Origin: Limonium bicolor
Lineage: Eukaryota; Streptophyta; Magnoliopsida; Caryophyllales; Plumbaginaceae
Length of the DNA: 64,000 nucleotides
Assembly: GCA_023374045.1 (NCBI GenBank)
Contig: CM041780.1
Coordinates: 30,002,337-30,066,336, forward strand
Reading direction: 5' to 3'
The notes below the pieces were generated by a model. It did no database searches. It was not told where the DNA came from and saw only the letters and a program-made list of their open reading frames with translations. Position 1 is the first letter of the stretch. Every line of letters starts with the position of its first letter. Both the position numbers and the translations under genes were made by a program. This document shows positions 19,601 to 33,500 of the stretch, in pieces.

Positions 19601-20752
19601 TTAGGGTTTAGGATTTATATTACCTTGCAAGGGTTCAAATGGAGCTTGGAGTGGCTCAAGGACAATATTTCCAACTCCACCAATAAGCCAAAATCGGCTA
19701 GAACAAGAGGAAGAACAAGGGTTTAGTTCATGGATCTCGTTTTTCCCATAAGGGCTAGAAAAAGATGGAGTTTTCGAAATATTTTTACCTTAGAAGAACA
19801 AGGAGAAGGAGGGCCTTCTAATGGTGGTGTTGAAGCTCCCAATGGGATACCCATAAAATCGAAAGTGGGTGTTTTCGAATTTTGGAAAGATGAAAATGTA
19901 GCTCTTGGTGAGAGGATTACAATGGTGGTGTTTTTATAATTTTTGGAAGAGTTTGGAGAGAGTTACAAAGGAGAGAAGTTAGTGTTTGTGTGGGTTCTCT
20001 TCTTTCACCATGGAAATCGCATGGGTTGAAGAAGGAGAAGAAGAGAGAGTGAGGGGGTGCTTGTTCACGTGAGAGAGAATAGGGAATGGGGTTAGGAGAG
20101 AGAATGTGAGAGTGTAGAGTAGTAAAGTAATAAAGGGGGTTGCTTTATTATTTTTGTTGTTTTGTGTATAAGAGGAGAGTTATGAGAGGGTGTGAGAGGG
20201 CCTTAAAAATCGGCTAGCTCTACAGCCCATATGGGTTTTACAATTTTATTTGCAATATTGGACACACTAGTTTGTGTTATTTATATTTCTACCCCACAAC
20301 TTCCTGTTTTTGACAGTTTTTACTAAACTTTCTCGTTTTCTTGATTTTATTGGTTCTAGGCTTCACTAATATTTATTAATGATTATTTAGTTGACCAAAA
20401 TTGTTACCAGTCTATTTGACCCGCTTAAAGACACGTTTTCCCGGTTACCTCGAAAAACGCGCTTTAAGGTTCGTTAGTGATTTTAATCCGTTTTAAGGAT
20501 CTGTTTTCTTCGGGATTTGTTCCCTCATATTTATTTAGACTTAATTAAGCCTTTAGAATCCTTATAATACGCTAACCGAGGTCTCATACCTCCTATGGTT
20601 ATTTAACGCTTATTAGCGTTTTACGCTTTTTAAGCGTTTCTTTATTTCTTTTGGATTTATTTTTTTCCTTACCAATATTACTTAATCATTATTAGGCTCT
20701 TAAATACCCATTAGGATAATTTAATCGCCATATTTAAGGTCGGGGTATTTCA
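16620..20752 (-). repeat. 3' LTR of element B
   Basis: TGTAACACCCCTACC to GGGGTATTTCA, 4133 bp. It carries the U5 hairpin (16722-16743), the GTCCTGG/CCCGGAC palindrome cassette (18355-18690) and the AAAAACGCGCTTTA motif near 20453. The + strand frame at 16705-17310 is antisense to the element and has no recognisable domain, so no gene is called. Confidence 0.9.
18355..18690. repeat. Palindromic GTCCTGGTTTCAAACCCGGAC cassette in B LTR
   Basis: Five imperfect copies are spaced about 55-75 bp apart, each able to form a TCCTGGTTT or TCCGGGTTT hairpin with AAACCCGGA or AAACCAGGA. The second LTR copy lies at 28130-28460. Confidence 0.7.
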
Positions 20753-21974
20753 ATCTACCCCCCTTAAGAACTTTGTCCTCAAAGTTGTTCGAGGTTATAA
20801 GTTTACAATGCTTACTCATTCTTACATGTCTAATACTACGGTCATACATTCTTCCTCCTTACTAATTCCCAAATCCATTACTCAAGGTTTCTACATACCA
20901 TACCATCCAAATGTACTATAATTATTCCAACCACATTACTACCAACCATTGGTTCCCCATTACAAGGTTTTCACATAAATACAATGCAAGCTATCCCCAA
21001 AGCAATGCAATACACATTACAATCCCGCAGGCACTCAGGTCATCTCGACACAGGACTCCTCTATGTCCTGCTGCCCTTGGAATAATACAACATGCTACAC
21101 TACTATCTTCTCCGGTATAAGCTTCTAGCCAAATCCTTATTCTCAGTCTAAGGAAAAATCCTTCCCAACAGCTAATTAGAAATCCTTCTAAAGCATCCAA
21201 CTCCAAGTTCCCCGTTATATTCATTACTTCTATCCTATGTGTGATTCTTGTGACCACTTGAGGGGAGCTTCAAGAATCGTTCGACCCTGATGTGATCAGC
21301 ATCAGTGTTGAACTATCTTTCCACCCCAATTTGTGTTCGGTTTCCCTTGATCTGATCAGGATCAAGTTCGACTTCCCACGTCAGATTCAAACAATCAAAT
21401 AATTTAATTATTTCCATTTTCTATCTTTTTACTCTTTTAGTCGTGATACGAATTCATACATCTCCAAAGGATGGAATCAATCCATCAATCATCCTCACTC
21501 TACTTCCCAAATGCTTTACTCCGTGGTTCAATACCTAATTGCTCATTTCATCAATCTTCACTGCTTTCATCTATCACTCTCCAATATTCTAGCTAGGGAT
21601 TACCATACTTGTAAAATTTTGTTGTCCTCAATTTACTTCCAATCATTTACCTAGGTATACACTACCTCTAGACTTCATTCATCTACCACTCTCATTCATT
21701 TCGTACTACTTCTTCCAAGGCTACAATACTTGTGGAACTCCGTCCACTACTCATTACTTTTCTTTTACTAATACTCTTACGCTGGTGTTACAAGATGGGT
21801 ACATTCCTCCTATGGTATTTGCATATTTAATGCCTAGTTACCATACTTACAATATGAATAAGTACTTATGTTTATTTAACATAGTATCAATCATCAATTC
21901 GATTCTCATTTGTGCTATGCACATTATGGTTTATGTGTTTTATTTATAAAATTCACATTATGCGGTTTTCGCTC

Positions 21975-21984
21975 TACCCCCCTT
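21975..21984 (-). promoter_or_regulatory. Internal PPT-like tract, element B
   Basis: GCTCTACCCCCCTTAAAA, about 1.2 kb inside the terminal PPT. Confidence 0.55.
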
Positions 21985-22836
21985 AAAAGGGATTACGCCC
22001 ACGTAATCTACCATATGTTATTATTATTAAACATTGGTTTAATCAATTTGGGCAATCTGAAGCGTTTAGCTTCACTACGGTACACTATACAATATGCTCT
22101 GGTCAAAGGGTCTTAACCATACCAATGGTTTAGTCTTTGCACCAAGAATTCCTATATATGAGTTTATTTAACTCACAATCAATTTGGTTCTAGTCTATTA
22201 GGCTTCAAGGCATCAATAGCTATGCTATTATATTTACTAAGCCCACTAGCTTCTGCTGCGCGACCCTGATACTCTTAGTACTTACTGCTCTTTGGTTGTT
22301 CCAAATGTGCTACTCATCGACTCCTTATCCCTTCTTTGTGGGCATAAGGTATACTAACAGTGTGGTATTCTTTTACCGCTGTTTGAACTCGATGAGTATA
22401 GATTATAACCAGATCACTGGTGATCTATTATGTATACTATTCGTGTTTTCACGATTGTTTGATAAGCTCCTCCGATTTATTGTCGGGCGAGGTTAAGTCA
22501 CTACTTAGTTGTAGTGCTTCCTCCGGTGTCAGTAGTTCCTGAATCGTACCAGTTCTTCTGGTTTAGTACAAGTGTCTTTACTTGTATGACCTTGCCTTGG
22601 TAGGCGTCGGTCCTAGTGACTTTCTTAAGTCTCCTTTCACCCTTTTTGTTCCTATGGAATTCACGTATTGTGATTGTTAGTGTGTTTACACTCTTCGTGC
22701 TTCCTTGGCCTTAGGCCACACGGTTTGTTGCTAAGCTTCCTTAGCTGGCTCATGCCATGTTTGTTGATGAAAAGAAGGGTCTACTACGGTTTACATTTTC
22801 CATATCCCTAACCATCTCATTAGATCATTAACTGCA

Positions 22837-22885
22837 CAAGTGCAATACCAAAACACTCAGTCATACAGAGTGCAGAGGCGTAAAC
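22837..22885 (-). other. 49-nt invariant block, element B
   Basis: Identical over all 49 bases to the A, E and G copies. The flanks differ (GCAC rather than GCGC on the left). Confidence 0.85.
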
Positions 22886-24355
22886 GCTTGACAGTAAGTC
22901 ACTTATGTGATAGGAAGGAATATTTTTGTCTGTCATCCTATACTTATACTCCGTGTCCTTATCTGCTACTTCCTCGTAGTGGTCGCTTGTTGCACCGTGT
23001 TCTTACTCATTGTACATCCTTGTTTTTACTGTTTCTGTTACTGTGGTAGTTCCTCTTCACTTATTGTTATTGTCATTGGCACCATTTCCTTATGGTGTAA
23101 GTACACTAGGAGTTTCCTAGTTCATATGTATGACGATTGTCGTCGCTTACCGTAATGGTATTATCTTCCCACTATGGAGATGTTTTATTTCAGTTTAGGT
23201 TTCATGTGTAGGTTGGCTTACCTCACATTATTTCCATTATTCGTGATATAGTTTACCAAGTATCTTGGTTGACCAAGGGTAAGGTAATTTTTGGGTTACA
23301 AGTTCTCTTGAGCGTTGATCATTCCTGGTTTTCAATGTGCATCCACATTGATTGTTTTGACAATTACTGTCTTTCCAGTGCTGAGCACTAATGATAGGCT
23401 CTGCTGTGTAGTTTATTCTTGTATGTACGTCACCGGGACATCCCAAGAACTTCGAGGGTTTTCTGGTCCCGTTTTATCTTGGTAAATGAAGTTCTTGTTG
23501 AGAGGCTTGTTTCCACTCATAGGTCTCATGACGAGGTTTACCATGTTGGTATTTATACGATGGTTCACCACATGCTTGGGTGCATGTGGGGTATGCTTGC
23601 TCCTTAAGCCATAATGGTTGGAAATCTCATTTCCTGATTCCATCGCCTCTTGGCAATATCTATATGCGTAGGCTTTACTGTTATAATAGATGGAAGCCTT
23701 TCTAAGGATTCACATCTTCACCACCTTGGTGGTCTTCGGTTAACGAGGGGTACTTTCCCTTGGGTTCTCGTAGTGTCCAAGTGTGGACTAGGCCAATGTT
23801 GGCATTATAACGATTCCTATGCCTCTGTGTTACCATTGCTACAGAAGGCATGAAGGTAATCTAAAACTTGTCAACTGTATACTAGTCTGATTCTCTAGTG
23901 ACAATGACATTGAGGTAACCATTACTCCAAGCCGCTCATTATGTTGAGCTTTAATTGGGTTGTTCAGTTGACGGTCTGTTTGTCGTATGAAGTAATGTCT
24001 TTTGCAAGTCTTGTTATTAAATGGTGTGGTTTTGCAACCGTTAAGGTTTATATAACGTATTAGGTTTATGTCCTTTAAGTCTTATTGCTGCAAGCTATGC
24101 TCTTTGCAAGCTACTTATACTCATTTCCACTCCTTGTATACCCCATAGGCTGGAGGTATTGCTGGGCTCCATGGTAAGTCGTGACATCACGCTTCCGTTC
24201 ATAGGAGACCCTTCTGGCAATCTGGTGCTAATCAGTGCCTTCTTGTTGTTTAGGGTATTTCCTGTTAAGTGAAATCCCTTCGGTGTCCTAACCGAGTGTT
24301 CGTCCTAGCTTCTGTGCTTTGATCGTGTCGCTATTGCTCGACTGTTGCAATTCAG

Positions 24356-24383
24356 ACACCCTTCAAGGATTGCTCCTGGGTGT
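24356..24383 (-). other. ACACCC/GGGTGT stem-loop, element B
   Basis: ACACCC, bulge TTCA, AGGA, loop TTGC, TCCT, GGGTGT. Confidence 0.55.
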
Positions 24384-25422
24384 TGTTGGTCGCGCCGTAA
24401 CATCCGGCTAATGTTTATGATATGTTATCACTATACTGTCTTGTGGTATTGTATTTCGAGTTATCCCTTTATGGGTCATAGCGTCTCCCGTCCTTGGGTA
24501 GACCGTTTATACTTGCTCCTAGTGCTTGAGACTAGGTTTGAATATCCTCTCCGATGATGGATTGGCTTCATGGTAATCTTGCGAGTGCTTTTGGGAGTTC
24601 TGTCCCGTTTGTTGAGCATTGTGGTGTTCACGTTAGGCAACTGCCTTACTGTGTTTAGGCTGGGTATGCTTCCCAGCTATCACGTATTTGTTTGATGTCC
24701 TCGAGACATATCCAATGTCTATATTTACTAGTTTGTGCTCTTTGCACTTCTAGTTCTCATTCCTTACTTTCAGCTGGGTTCTCTGAGTTCCTTATACTTG
24801 TTCCTTAACTGAGTTTCCTTTTCCTTGGTTGTCTGTGGTGTCCAGTCGTTCTGGTTAAAATTCACTCATGGTCCGTAGAACGGAGTTGACTACTTCCCGG
24901 GCGTCGTACACTACATGTATACATACGTGGGGTACCATGTCGATCCGTTACCACTTACCCAACTATATGTCGGGCCCACAAACTCCTTCGGAGTGCGGTT
25001 GTCCCACATCCCGTAACGGGTATACTCGTAGTGTTCGTCACACGCCTAGGTGAAGTATTCTGTTGCCAACTCCTCTTGTATCATTCTTTGATACTCACCG
25101 TAATTATGTTGGTTTGGTTTTTAAAATCCAAGGGTTTTTAAAAGAAGGTTTATGGTTTTGAAAGAAGAATTTGGGTTTTGAAACAATGGTTAGGTGTTAA
25201 AAGAAGTTATACATGGCATAGCCATGTTTGTGGTCTTGACCAAGTCCAGCTTCCCGCTGACTGGTATGTTCTTAATACAATGGTCAGGCCGTCAGGCCTT
25301 TCCAAGGTTCGATTCCTCTAGCTTTCAGGATTTGTGATCCTATAGTTGTCTCACTGCTGTTACGGTACATTACTATGTACCTGTGGTGTGTTAAAGTTCC
25401 TTTACATGCTCCTGTCCTTACT

Positions 25423-25442
25423 GCACTTGCCGTGGCAAGTGC
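25423..25442 (-). other. GCACTTGC/GCAAGTGC hairpin, element B
   Basis: An eight-base stem around CGTG. The A copy has CATG and the E copy TATG in the loop. Confidence 0.6.
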
Positions 25443-26163
25443 GTGGTACTGGTGGTTTTTGGGTAGACCTATACCGGTCACGGTATGGTTTCCACTGGTA
25501 TTTAATAGTCTTGTCGACTTCTCCATTGATCCAATGATCATTTATTTAGGTTAAATAATCTTCTAAGTAACTCCTCAGTAAGTTTGACATGGCTGTCATT
25601 GATCAGGGTACCTCTCCAATCCTTGGAGATTCCCCTTTTTATTTGGTCGTGTTCTTCCTTGTTGCTCGTTCCCACCGGTTTACCGTGGTTATTGAGCCTT
25701 AGCTTGTTTAGGCTCTACCCTTGTAGTCTTATCGGATTATATCCCGTGGATGTTCTTATAGCTGTGCAAGCTATGCCGGCCAGGTAGCGTCACCTCTTGG
25801 CATTGTAGTTCCGGAGTTAACCACTCCCGACTATGTCCTTAGTCAGCTAGCATACCGTTGGTGGTATTACTTAGCCATTACTGTTGTCCCGCGGACTTGT
25901 GTCTCGGGTTCCATTACTGCTCCTTTTCCATTTTGTTGCACGATTAGTGCTCCCTTCCTGCTGCTGGTTGGTTCGCTAGGTTTCGCGACTGCTAAGCACG
26001 TCGCCCCATGCTGTTGTAAGTTGCAGTCTCCTCGTGGTTGGAGTGCTCATTCTACCGCTATTACGTGCGGTGTTGTGGTTCAACCGGGATCCATCCCTGG
26101 GACTTCCAGCTCTTGGGATCTACCATGTGTCGGTTCTTGTTTAACGTGTGATTGCTTCACAAC

Positions 26164-26212
26164 TGCCAGATCGGGTTTCCCCGAGTATGAGAGGACTTTC
26201 CTTCTCTCTGGC
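26164..26212 (-). other. Three-way-junction-like leader, element B
   Basis: The GCCAG/CTGGC outer stem and the TCGGG/CCCGA arm are kept. The second arm differs in sequence but still pairs in element sense with one bulge. Confidence 0.5.
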
Positions 26213-26383
26213 GTTCTTTCCCAAGTCATACAATGGGGTTTGCGGAGGGCGGGTCTGGTATTGTAGGTATCCGGTACTCACCGGGAGTTCCTAACTAGCA
26301 TATCTCTAATGCTAACACTCACAGCCCTTAGCCCTAAGCTTCTAATTCCTAACTCGGTATTCCTAAACTCGGTATTTCCAGTC

Positions 26384-26411
26384 ATCAGAGCGATACTTCG
26401 CTCTGATACCA
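26384..26411 (-). promoter_or_regulatory. PBS in hairpin, element B
   Basis: Exact complement of TGGTATCAGAGC at 26400-26411; a 10-bp stem ATCAGAGCGA/TCGCTCTGAT around TACT. Confidence 0.85.
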
Positions 26412-26416
26412 CTTTT

Positions 26417-29400
26417 TGTAACACCCCTACCATTAATACAGTGCTTACCGTCCAATCTCCTTACATATCAGATACACGCAGCGGTTATATACTTACATAC
26501 AATGGGTGATACAATGCCGTTAGTCACCCACGTGACTAACAAGGCTACTACTACTACATACAGTATCGGTCTGATGGACCGGAATCCCGAGTACTACACG
26601 TCTATAATACATACTCCATTTGTCAATCATATACAACAATGCTCCTTTCAATACTTACTCCTCCATATTCCATACAATACAATGTACTTAACCGAGTCTA
26701 CTAGGATCCTTATACAATTACAATATCACTTCCAAGTTCATACATACTCACTAGGAGTCTACATCTACCCATTCCTCACAACTACTTACTTTCTAAAGTA
26801 CGAGGGTGTGCCGCCGGTCTCTTACCTTGACCACATCCGCTTCGGGTACCTGCACACTAAAAACGTTCCCCCGAAGGGGTCAGCTTTCGTTGAGCATGAT
26901 AACCGCATACCCCGCGTACTAGTGAGGGTACGCCGACCACTTGGTCGTATACATGCGGTTCATTTTCATACAACATACATGCATACATGCTTTCATACAT
27001 ATACTACAATACTTTACACAAGAATAACCACATACACTTCAACATACACTTCAGTTCATACACAGTAATCCATACAGCCCAACGATACATACTTACCTTT
27101 CCTGAAGTCCACATTACACAGTACAATATACAATACATATGCAATTCAATAAACTTGTTAGCTCGTATTGGTCCACCCGGTTAATCGGGTGGAGATTACT
27201 CTTTTACTCATTCACGGTACTTACGCATACATACTCATACATACTTACGGATCCATACTTAATTACTCTTTCTCTTACTCATGTTAAGTCGTCGGACCTC
27301 CGGCCCGGGGACTACTCCGTCCCACCACCGGGATTTACTTGGTTCACTAATCCAGGATGCTACCCATTTAAGGGATTTGGGCCGTGGACCAGCTTACGAA
27401 CCAGGAATCGGATCCAACCTCTTGTGTCTCCTCATCCTCACGCGTGGCCGAAACTATATCGGACTTCTACTCATTCCGGTTTACTCACTTAAGTTAGGAG
27501 TTAGATAGTTAGGAATTTAGTAGAAGTCAACACTCAAGCCACATTCACAAATACATTGCTCAATATTCGTTCATACGAAATACAATACATACATAAGTAC
27601 AATACAAGATTCATTTACACCACATCATCATTCATATATATTTTCATGAATTATACAAACTATTGTTCAAGAGAACTTACCAAGAACAATGTAAACAAAC
27701 ACAAGTATGTGCAATATAGTCCGGTTCGTGCATTTATCTTATTGGTGGTCAAATAAGCACACAAATCGGGGTAACCAGATTAGGATACAGGGCATGAAGA
27801 AATCATACCTTTCACCGTTGACTTTGGAATCACCGACTCCCTTCGGTGTTCAACTAGTCGAATCCTATGACATACATACAATTGGGTGGTTAATTATCCA
27901 TAACTAACCTTACTTATTACTTTCCAAAAGTTTCCTAGTTCATACTTACTAACTCTTTGTTACTTAAATACATTTACTTAAGTTACTTACTTACAATTAT
28001 TTTCTAAGCTTGTTTATGGCCTTAATGACCTTTAAACATCATTAATTATGTCTTAATCATCTTATAATATCATTACCCATCTTTACCCTACCTTGGAATA
28101 GCTTTAGAACACATTCTGGAGGGTTTTTAGGGGTCCTGGTTTGTGTCCTGGTTTCAAACCCGGACAATTCACTGGAACAATCTCTCGGGTGAAAATTATG
28201 TGTGATCCGGGTTTAGGGCTGGGTTACAAACCCGGATCACATGCTGCTATTGCTCTCGGGTGAAAATTTTGGGTGTTCCGGGTTTGGGGATTGGTTTCAA
28301 ACCCGGATCATCCATTCTGTAACACTTTCTGCCGTGTTTTTGGGGTTGTCCTGGTTTGTGTCCTGGTTTCAAACCCGGACAGTTTGTTTCAGAAACCTAC
28401 GGGTGTATTTTTGGGGTTGTCCTGGTTTGTGTCCTGGTTTCAAACCAGGACAATTCCAGCCTGTTGCAAAATTTACAGTTTTTTTTTTTAAGCTTTGTTT
28501 TAATTCCAAACTTCTACCAATCTCTTCCCCATAATTCCTACATATAATCTAGCATATTTTAGCATTGATTAAGCACTTTAAACTAGCCCAATCCACTCTA
28601 CCAAAATCTGTTACAAAATGCATTCCACTGTTACATTTCTCTCCATTGTTACAGTTTTGTTCTTCTCCAAATGCTACAGATTTTTCCTTTCTTCTTTACC
28701 ATTCAATACTCCCTCTACCAATGTTTCTCCTAGCATTCTAAATCCATTACTTTGCCACTCTAGTTCTCCTCATTACCTAGACCCTCTTCAAATCTGTTTT
28801 CAAGGTACTAAACTACTCACTTAAACTCTCCCAATACACCTAGTTATTACCTAGATAGCTTTCTTCTCTTACACAACTAAGTCCTCCTATTTCCATACAA
28901 ATTCGGGCAGAGGTTCCCCTATATTTTTAACATTGCCCACATACACTTTCAGCTCACACATTCATTCCAATTCCCCAAATCAAGTCACACATCATTCTAC
29001 ACAATATACCACAATATTTTTCCTGCACATACACATACTTTATTCCCAAACTGCTTTCAACAAGGTTTACACATCTTTTTAAGGTTTCAAAATACTTATA
29101 TTCTCTTATACACTATACCACTCATGCATTACCGTTTTACAATACATATTTTTACTTCTAAAAATCTGTTACATATTCATTTACAAGACTTCACAAAGAC
29201 AAGTATTACCTTGTTATTTCACAAGCTTCTTCTTTCTTTCTCCTCTCCTCTTTCCTTCTTCTTTCTCACCGGTTTGCAAACCAAGTTCTCTACTACTACA
29301 ACCCATACAAATACATTTCAATATACTATTTTAATACACTAAAACTAACCCTAACCATTTCTAGGTCTTAATACAAGTTTTAGGGTTTAGGATTTATATT

Positions 29401-30535
29401 ACCTTGCAAGGGTTCAAATGGAGCTTGGAGTGGCTCAAGGACAATATTTCCAACTCCACCATTAAGCCAAAATCGGCTAGAACAAGAGGAAGAACAAGGG
29501 TTTAGTTCATGGATCTCGTTTTTCCCATAAGGGCTAGAAAAAGATGGAGTTTTCGAAATATTTTTACCTTAGAAGAACAAGGAGAAGGAGGGCCTTCTAA
29601 TGGTGGTGTTGAAGCTCCCAATGGGATATACCCATAAAATCGAAAGTGGGTGTTTTCGAATTTTGGAAAGATGAAAATGTAGCTCTTGGTGAGAGGATTA
29701 CAATGGTGGTGTTTTTATAATTTTTGGAAGAGTTTGGAGAGAGTTACAAAGGAGAGAAGTTAGTGTTTGTGTGGGTTCTCTTCTTTCACCATGGAAATCG
29801 CATGGGTTGAAGAAGGAGAAGAGAAGAGAGAGTGAGGGGGTGCTTGTTCACGTGAGAGAGAATAGGGAATGGGGATAGGAGAGAGAATGTGAGAGTGTAG
29901 AGTAGTAAAGTAATAAAGGGGGTTGCTTTATTATTTTTGTTGTTTTGTGTATAAGAGGAGAGTTATGAGAGGGTGTGAGAGGGCCTTAAAAATCGGCTAG
30001 CTCTACAGCCCATATGGGTTTTACAATTTTATTTGCAATATTGGACACACTAGTTTGTGTTATTTATATTTCTACCCCACAACTTCCTGTTTTTGACAGT
30101 TTTTACTAAACTCTCGTTTTCTTGATTTTATTGGTTCTAGAACTTCACTAATATTTATTAATGATTATTTAGTTGACCAAAATTGTTACCAGTCTATTTG
30201 ACCCGCTTAAAGACACGTTTTCCCGGTTACCTCGAAAAACGCGCTTTAAGGTTCGTTAGTGATTTTAATCCGTTTTAAGGATCTGTTTTCTTCGGGATTT
30301 GTTCCCTCATATTTATTTAGACATAATTAAGCCTTTAGAATCCTTATAATACGCTAACCGAGGTCTCATACCTCCTATGGTTATTTAACGCTTATTTAGC
30401 GTTTTACGCTTTTTAAGCGTTTCTTTATTTCTTTTGGATTTATTTTTTTCCTTACCAATATTACTTAATCATTATTAGGCTCTTAAATACCCATTAGGAT
30501 AATTTAATCGCCATATTTAAGGTCGGGGTATTTCA
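26417..30535 (-). repeat. 5' LTR of element B
   Basis: 4119 bp, collinear with 16620-20752. U5 hairpin at 26519-26540 and palindrome cassette at 28130-28460. No gene is seen. Confidence 0.9.
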
Positions 30536-30540
30536 ATAAT
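30536..30540. repeat. Target-site duplication of element B, right (ATAAT)
   Basis: Matches 16615-16619. Confidence 0.9.
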
Positions 30541-33500
30541 GTACAATGTACAATCGCCGTAGCGTTTAGTTTACAGTATAATGTACAATCGCCGTAGCGT
30601 TTAGTTTCCATAGTTAATTTATTTTGGCCTTTAAGGCCCCTTCCAACCATGTTTAATTAATACCAGTTGGGCGTCATGTTAAGACAACCCGATAACCTCA
30701 CCATGGACAGTAGTCCTCCCGTACACACAGAGGTGCTCATTTCGCCAGAGGTCCGGAGGCCCCTGACTATTCTCTTATGTCTCGTAAGACGTCCATAGAA
30801 AAGGCCGTAGCCACCTGACCCACGATCCAAATAGGGCTCGTTGGGTATAACCTGGAGCGGAATCCAATCGGAAACCCCTCAGTGATCACAACTGCGCAAC
30901 CAAGTAGTTCGTAAACTACCGGGATTCCTCACCTCAACTCATACCATCTCTCTCTCATAATGTTTAAGATCTGCTCTTAGTCTTATGGAGAATATAATTA
31001 TTAATTAGCTGCCCAATGGGTCTCACGCATACCTAGAAAGAATCTAGGTTGTATTCATGTACGAGATCCATGCTCTAGAGACCGACAATGTCGTGACTCG
31101 TTTCCTAAGTGTTTTACTTAGGTTCCCATATACTTAATATTAATACTATGGTATTATATCAAGTAACCGTCTTGTTATCACAATAACGTATATGTATGTT
31201 TATATAAGTCGATCTATAGTCGACGTAGTGTTAGTCTCATAGGACGCTCGTGCATAATAATTAATGCAGTAGCACACATAATCACATACATGTATCCATA
31301 AACACTTAACACACAAGTGATATCAACCAAATCCGAGCCCAAGGAGTTTCCTTAGGACAACTCGGATCAAACCCCTTTACATACCGTTCACCAAGACCTA
31401 GGATGCGCAGTGTAGACCACTAGCTCGTCAAGCGCCCTCGTCTGTAGTATAATCTAAACGGTAATAAAACTATAAGTCAGTCTCCATGACTAACCACATC
31501 CGGTATCTCCGAATAACAAGTAACCCCGACAGTTCATCCCCGTTTCCTACAGTTATTTGTTACGGGTTTCTTTAAACCGGTTGGCTTTGTTACTTAAAAC
31601 TCGTATGTCAAAACATTTCGACTGTTAAGTTTAATTCCTTATATTTCTTTTAATCTTATCCACCATCTAGTTTAGGTACATAACCTATAGTTGCATGTAT
31701 GCATGCATTCTTATATTATATTGTATTATTCTTCATATTGTATCATTTTCCCACCATCCATTATAGTACATTGTATATATACTCCATTATATTTAGCAAA
31801 TAATATTTGCATCCAAAAACTCATAACTTATAGTTTGTAACTATTTTTTGTAATAACCACCACCATTATATTATATGGTCTCCAACCATCTTATACATCC
31901 ATCCTTATATACATTATTCTTGTATATGTATATATTTACCACGTAGGTAAGTTTCTTGAGTTTAATAAACTCTTATATTATATGTTACATTTTATCATCT
32001 TATATTAGATGATTATTCCCATTAGTTGTATTATATTATACAACTTATATTAAGATTATTATCCTAATATTATGTAACATTTTATGTTGTAATACTTACA
32101 ACTCCTAAGGTTTATTCCATAAATACCTTAGTTTATAAATCTCATTTATTTATAGTTTGTCACATTATTTAATGTGAATATCCTTCCTTATATTAATTCC
32201 ATCTAAACCATACAATTGTTATAACATTTATAACATTATAGACCATAGTCCAAAATTCATTTTCAAACTCTTATATATTCGGTACAGCCCTTCAATTTAT
32301 TTTAATTTCATTTTGACCACATAACATTATGTAATGTTATACCATATGCTAATATCATATAATATGATATTTTTTCCTTTAATTTATAACCTATAGTTTT
32401 TATACAAAACAATTATATATTGCCGCATAGGCACATATATTAAACCTTATTCTTTTTCCATAATCCATAGTTTCCTTTATTTACAAATTCACCCCATCAT
32501 TTATACCATGTTATATATACCATATAATATAACATTTTTAACTTATAAAAGGGTATAACCTATGGTTATATTTTGTAAATTCCGAACAGACCCAAAAACT
32601 GTTCTATAATTGCCGTTTGGCCCTATTTATAACATATAGTTTTATAATATCATTAAAACTATATATTATACACATATCTTAATAAATACCCTTATATAAT
32701 TCTAAAAATCACCTAATTTCACCAAAGGGTTATAATTACCCTTACTAACCCATATACTTTCGGTATTTATAATTCCACCACATATATTTCTCCAAAGTGT
32801 CATAATGACATAATAACTATATATTATACATATATAGTTTATTTTAATTCCAAAATCAACCAAATAAATTCCTAAAAATTCCTAATAGCCCATGGGTGTT
32901 TATAATACCATTTTACACCCTTAACTTTCGGAAATAACATATTTACCACATATGTTATAAAATTGTTACAATAAAATACTTATCTTATTATAAAACCTTA
33001 AATAAGTTATCTAACTTATTTAATTTGGTCAAAACCTACCATATGGTAAAGGTTGACCACCTGAATATTTCCTTGACCATTCATCTCCACATATTACGGT
33101 TTATACCCATATCTTTTCAGAAATTAACATTTAACCCCAAAACTTATATAATCTTATAATTTTTATTTAAACTCCTTTAAACCTCCAATTTTCGGCTATA
33201 TCCTTTTATAGCCCCCAAATTTAATTTAATTACACCTATGACCCCAATTCCTTGTGGTAATAATTATATATCACCTAAACTTAAATAAAAGCTTATAAAT
33301 GCATAATTAAAATGGCCTAAAATACATGGCCTTATTACAAACATTAGCTTATAAAATAAATTACACATAAATGTCCATAAAAGCCTTAAACTCTCGGCCC
33401 TTACACATATATTTTCTTTATTTACCAATTTTCCACATAATGTCTTAAATTTGACAATTACGCTAATTAATTAGTTATAAAAATTTACTAAACCATTCCT

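Larger units (their letters stand above)
20753..26416 (-). mobile_element. Internal region of element B, non-coding
   Basis: This is 5.66 kb without a retroelement reading frame. It holds the PPT (20756-20765), internal PPT (21975-21984), 49-nt block (22837-22885), AACACCC-type stem-loop (24356-24383), GCACTTGC hairpin (25423-25442), three-way-junction leader (26164-26212) and PBS hairpin (26384-26411). The sequence between these is largely diverged from A and E. Confidence 0.8.
16620..30535 (-). mobile_element. Family B LARD-like LTR retrotransposon, complete
   Basis: This 13,916-bp element is flanked by ATAAT duplications. It has LTRs of 4133 and 4119 bp, PPT at 20756-20765 and PBS at 26400-26411. 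The interior has no gag, protease, RT or integrase. It inserted in minus orientation into a tandem repeat within the family C LTR. LTR differences are mostly 1-5 base indels. A non-autonomous status is inferred from the absent coding capacity. Confidence 0.9.
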
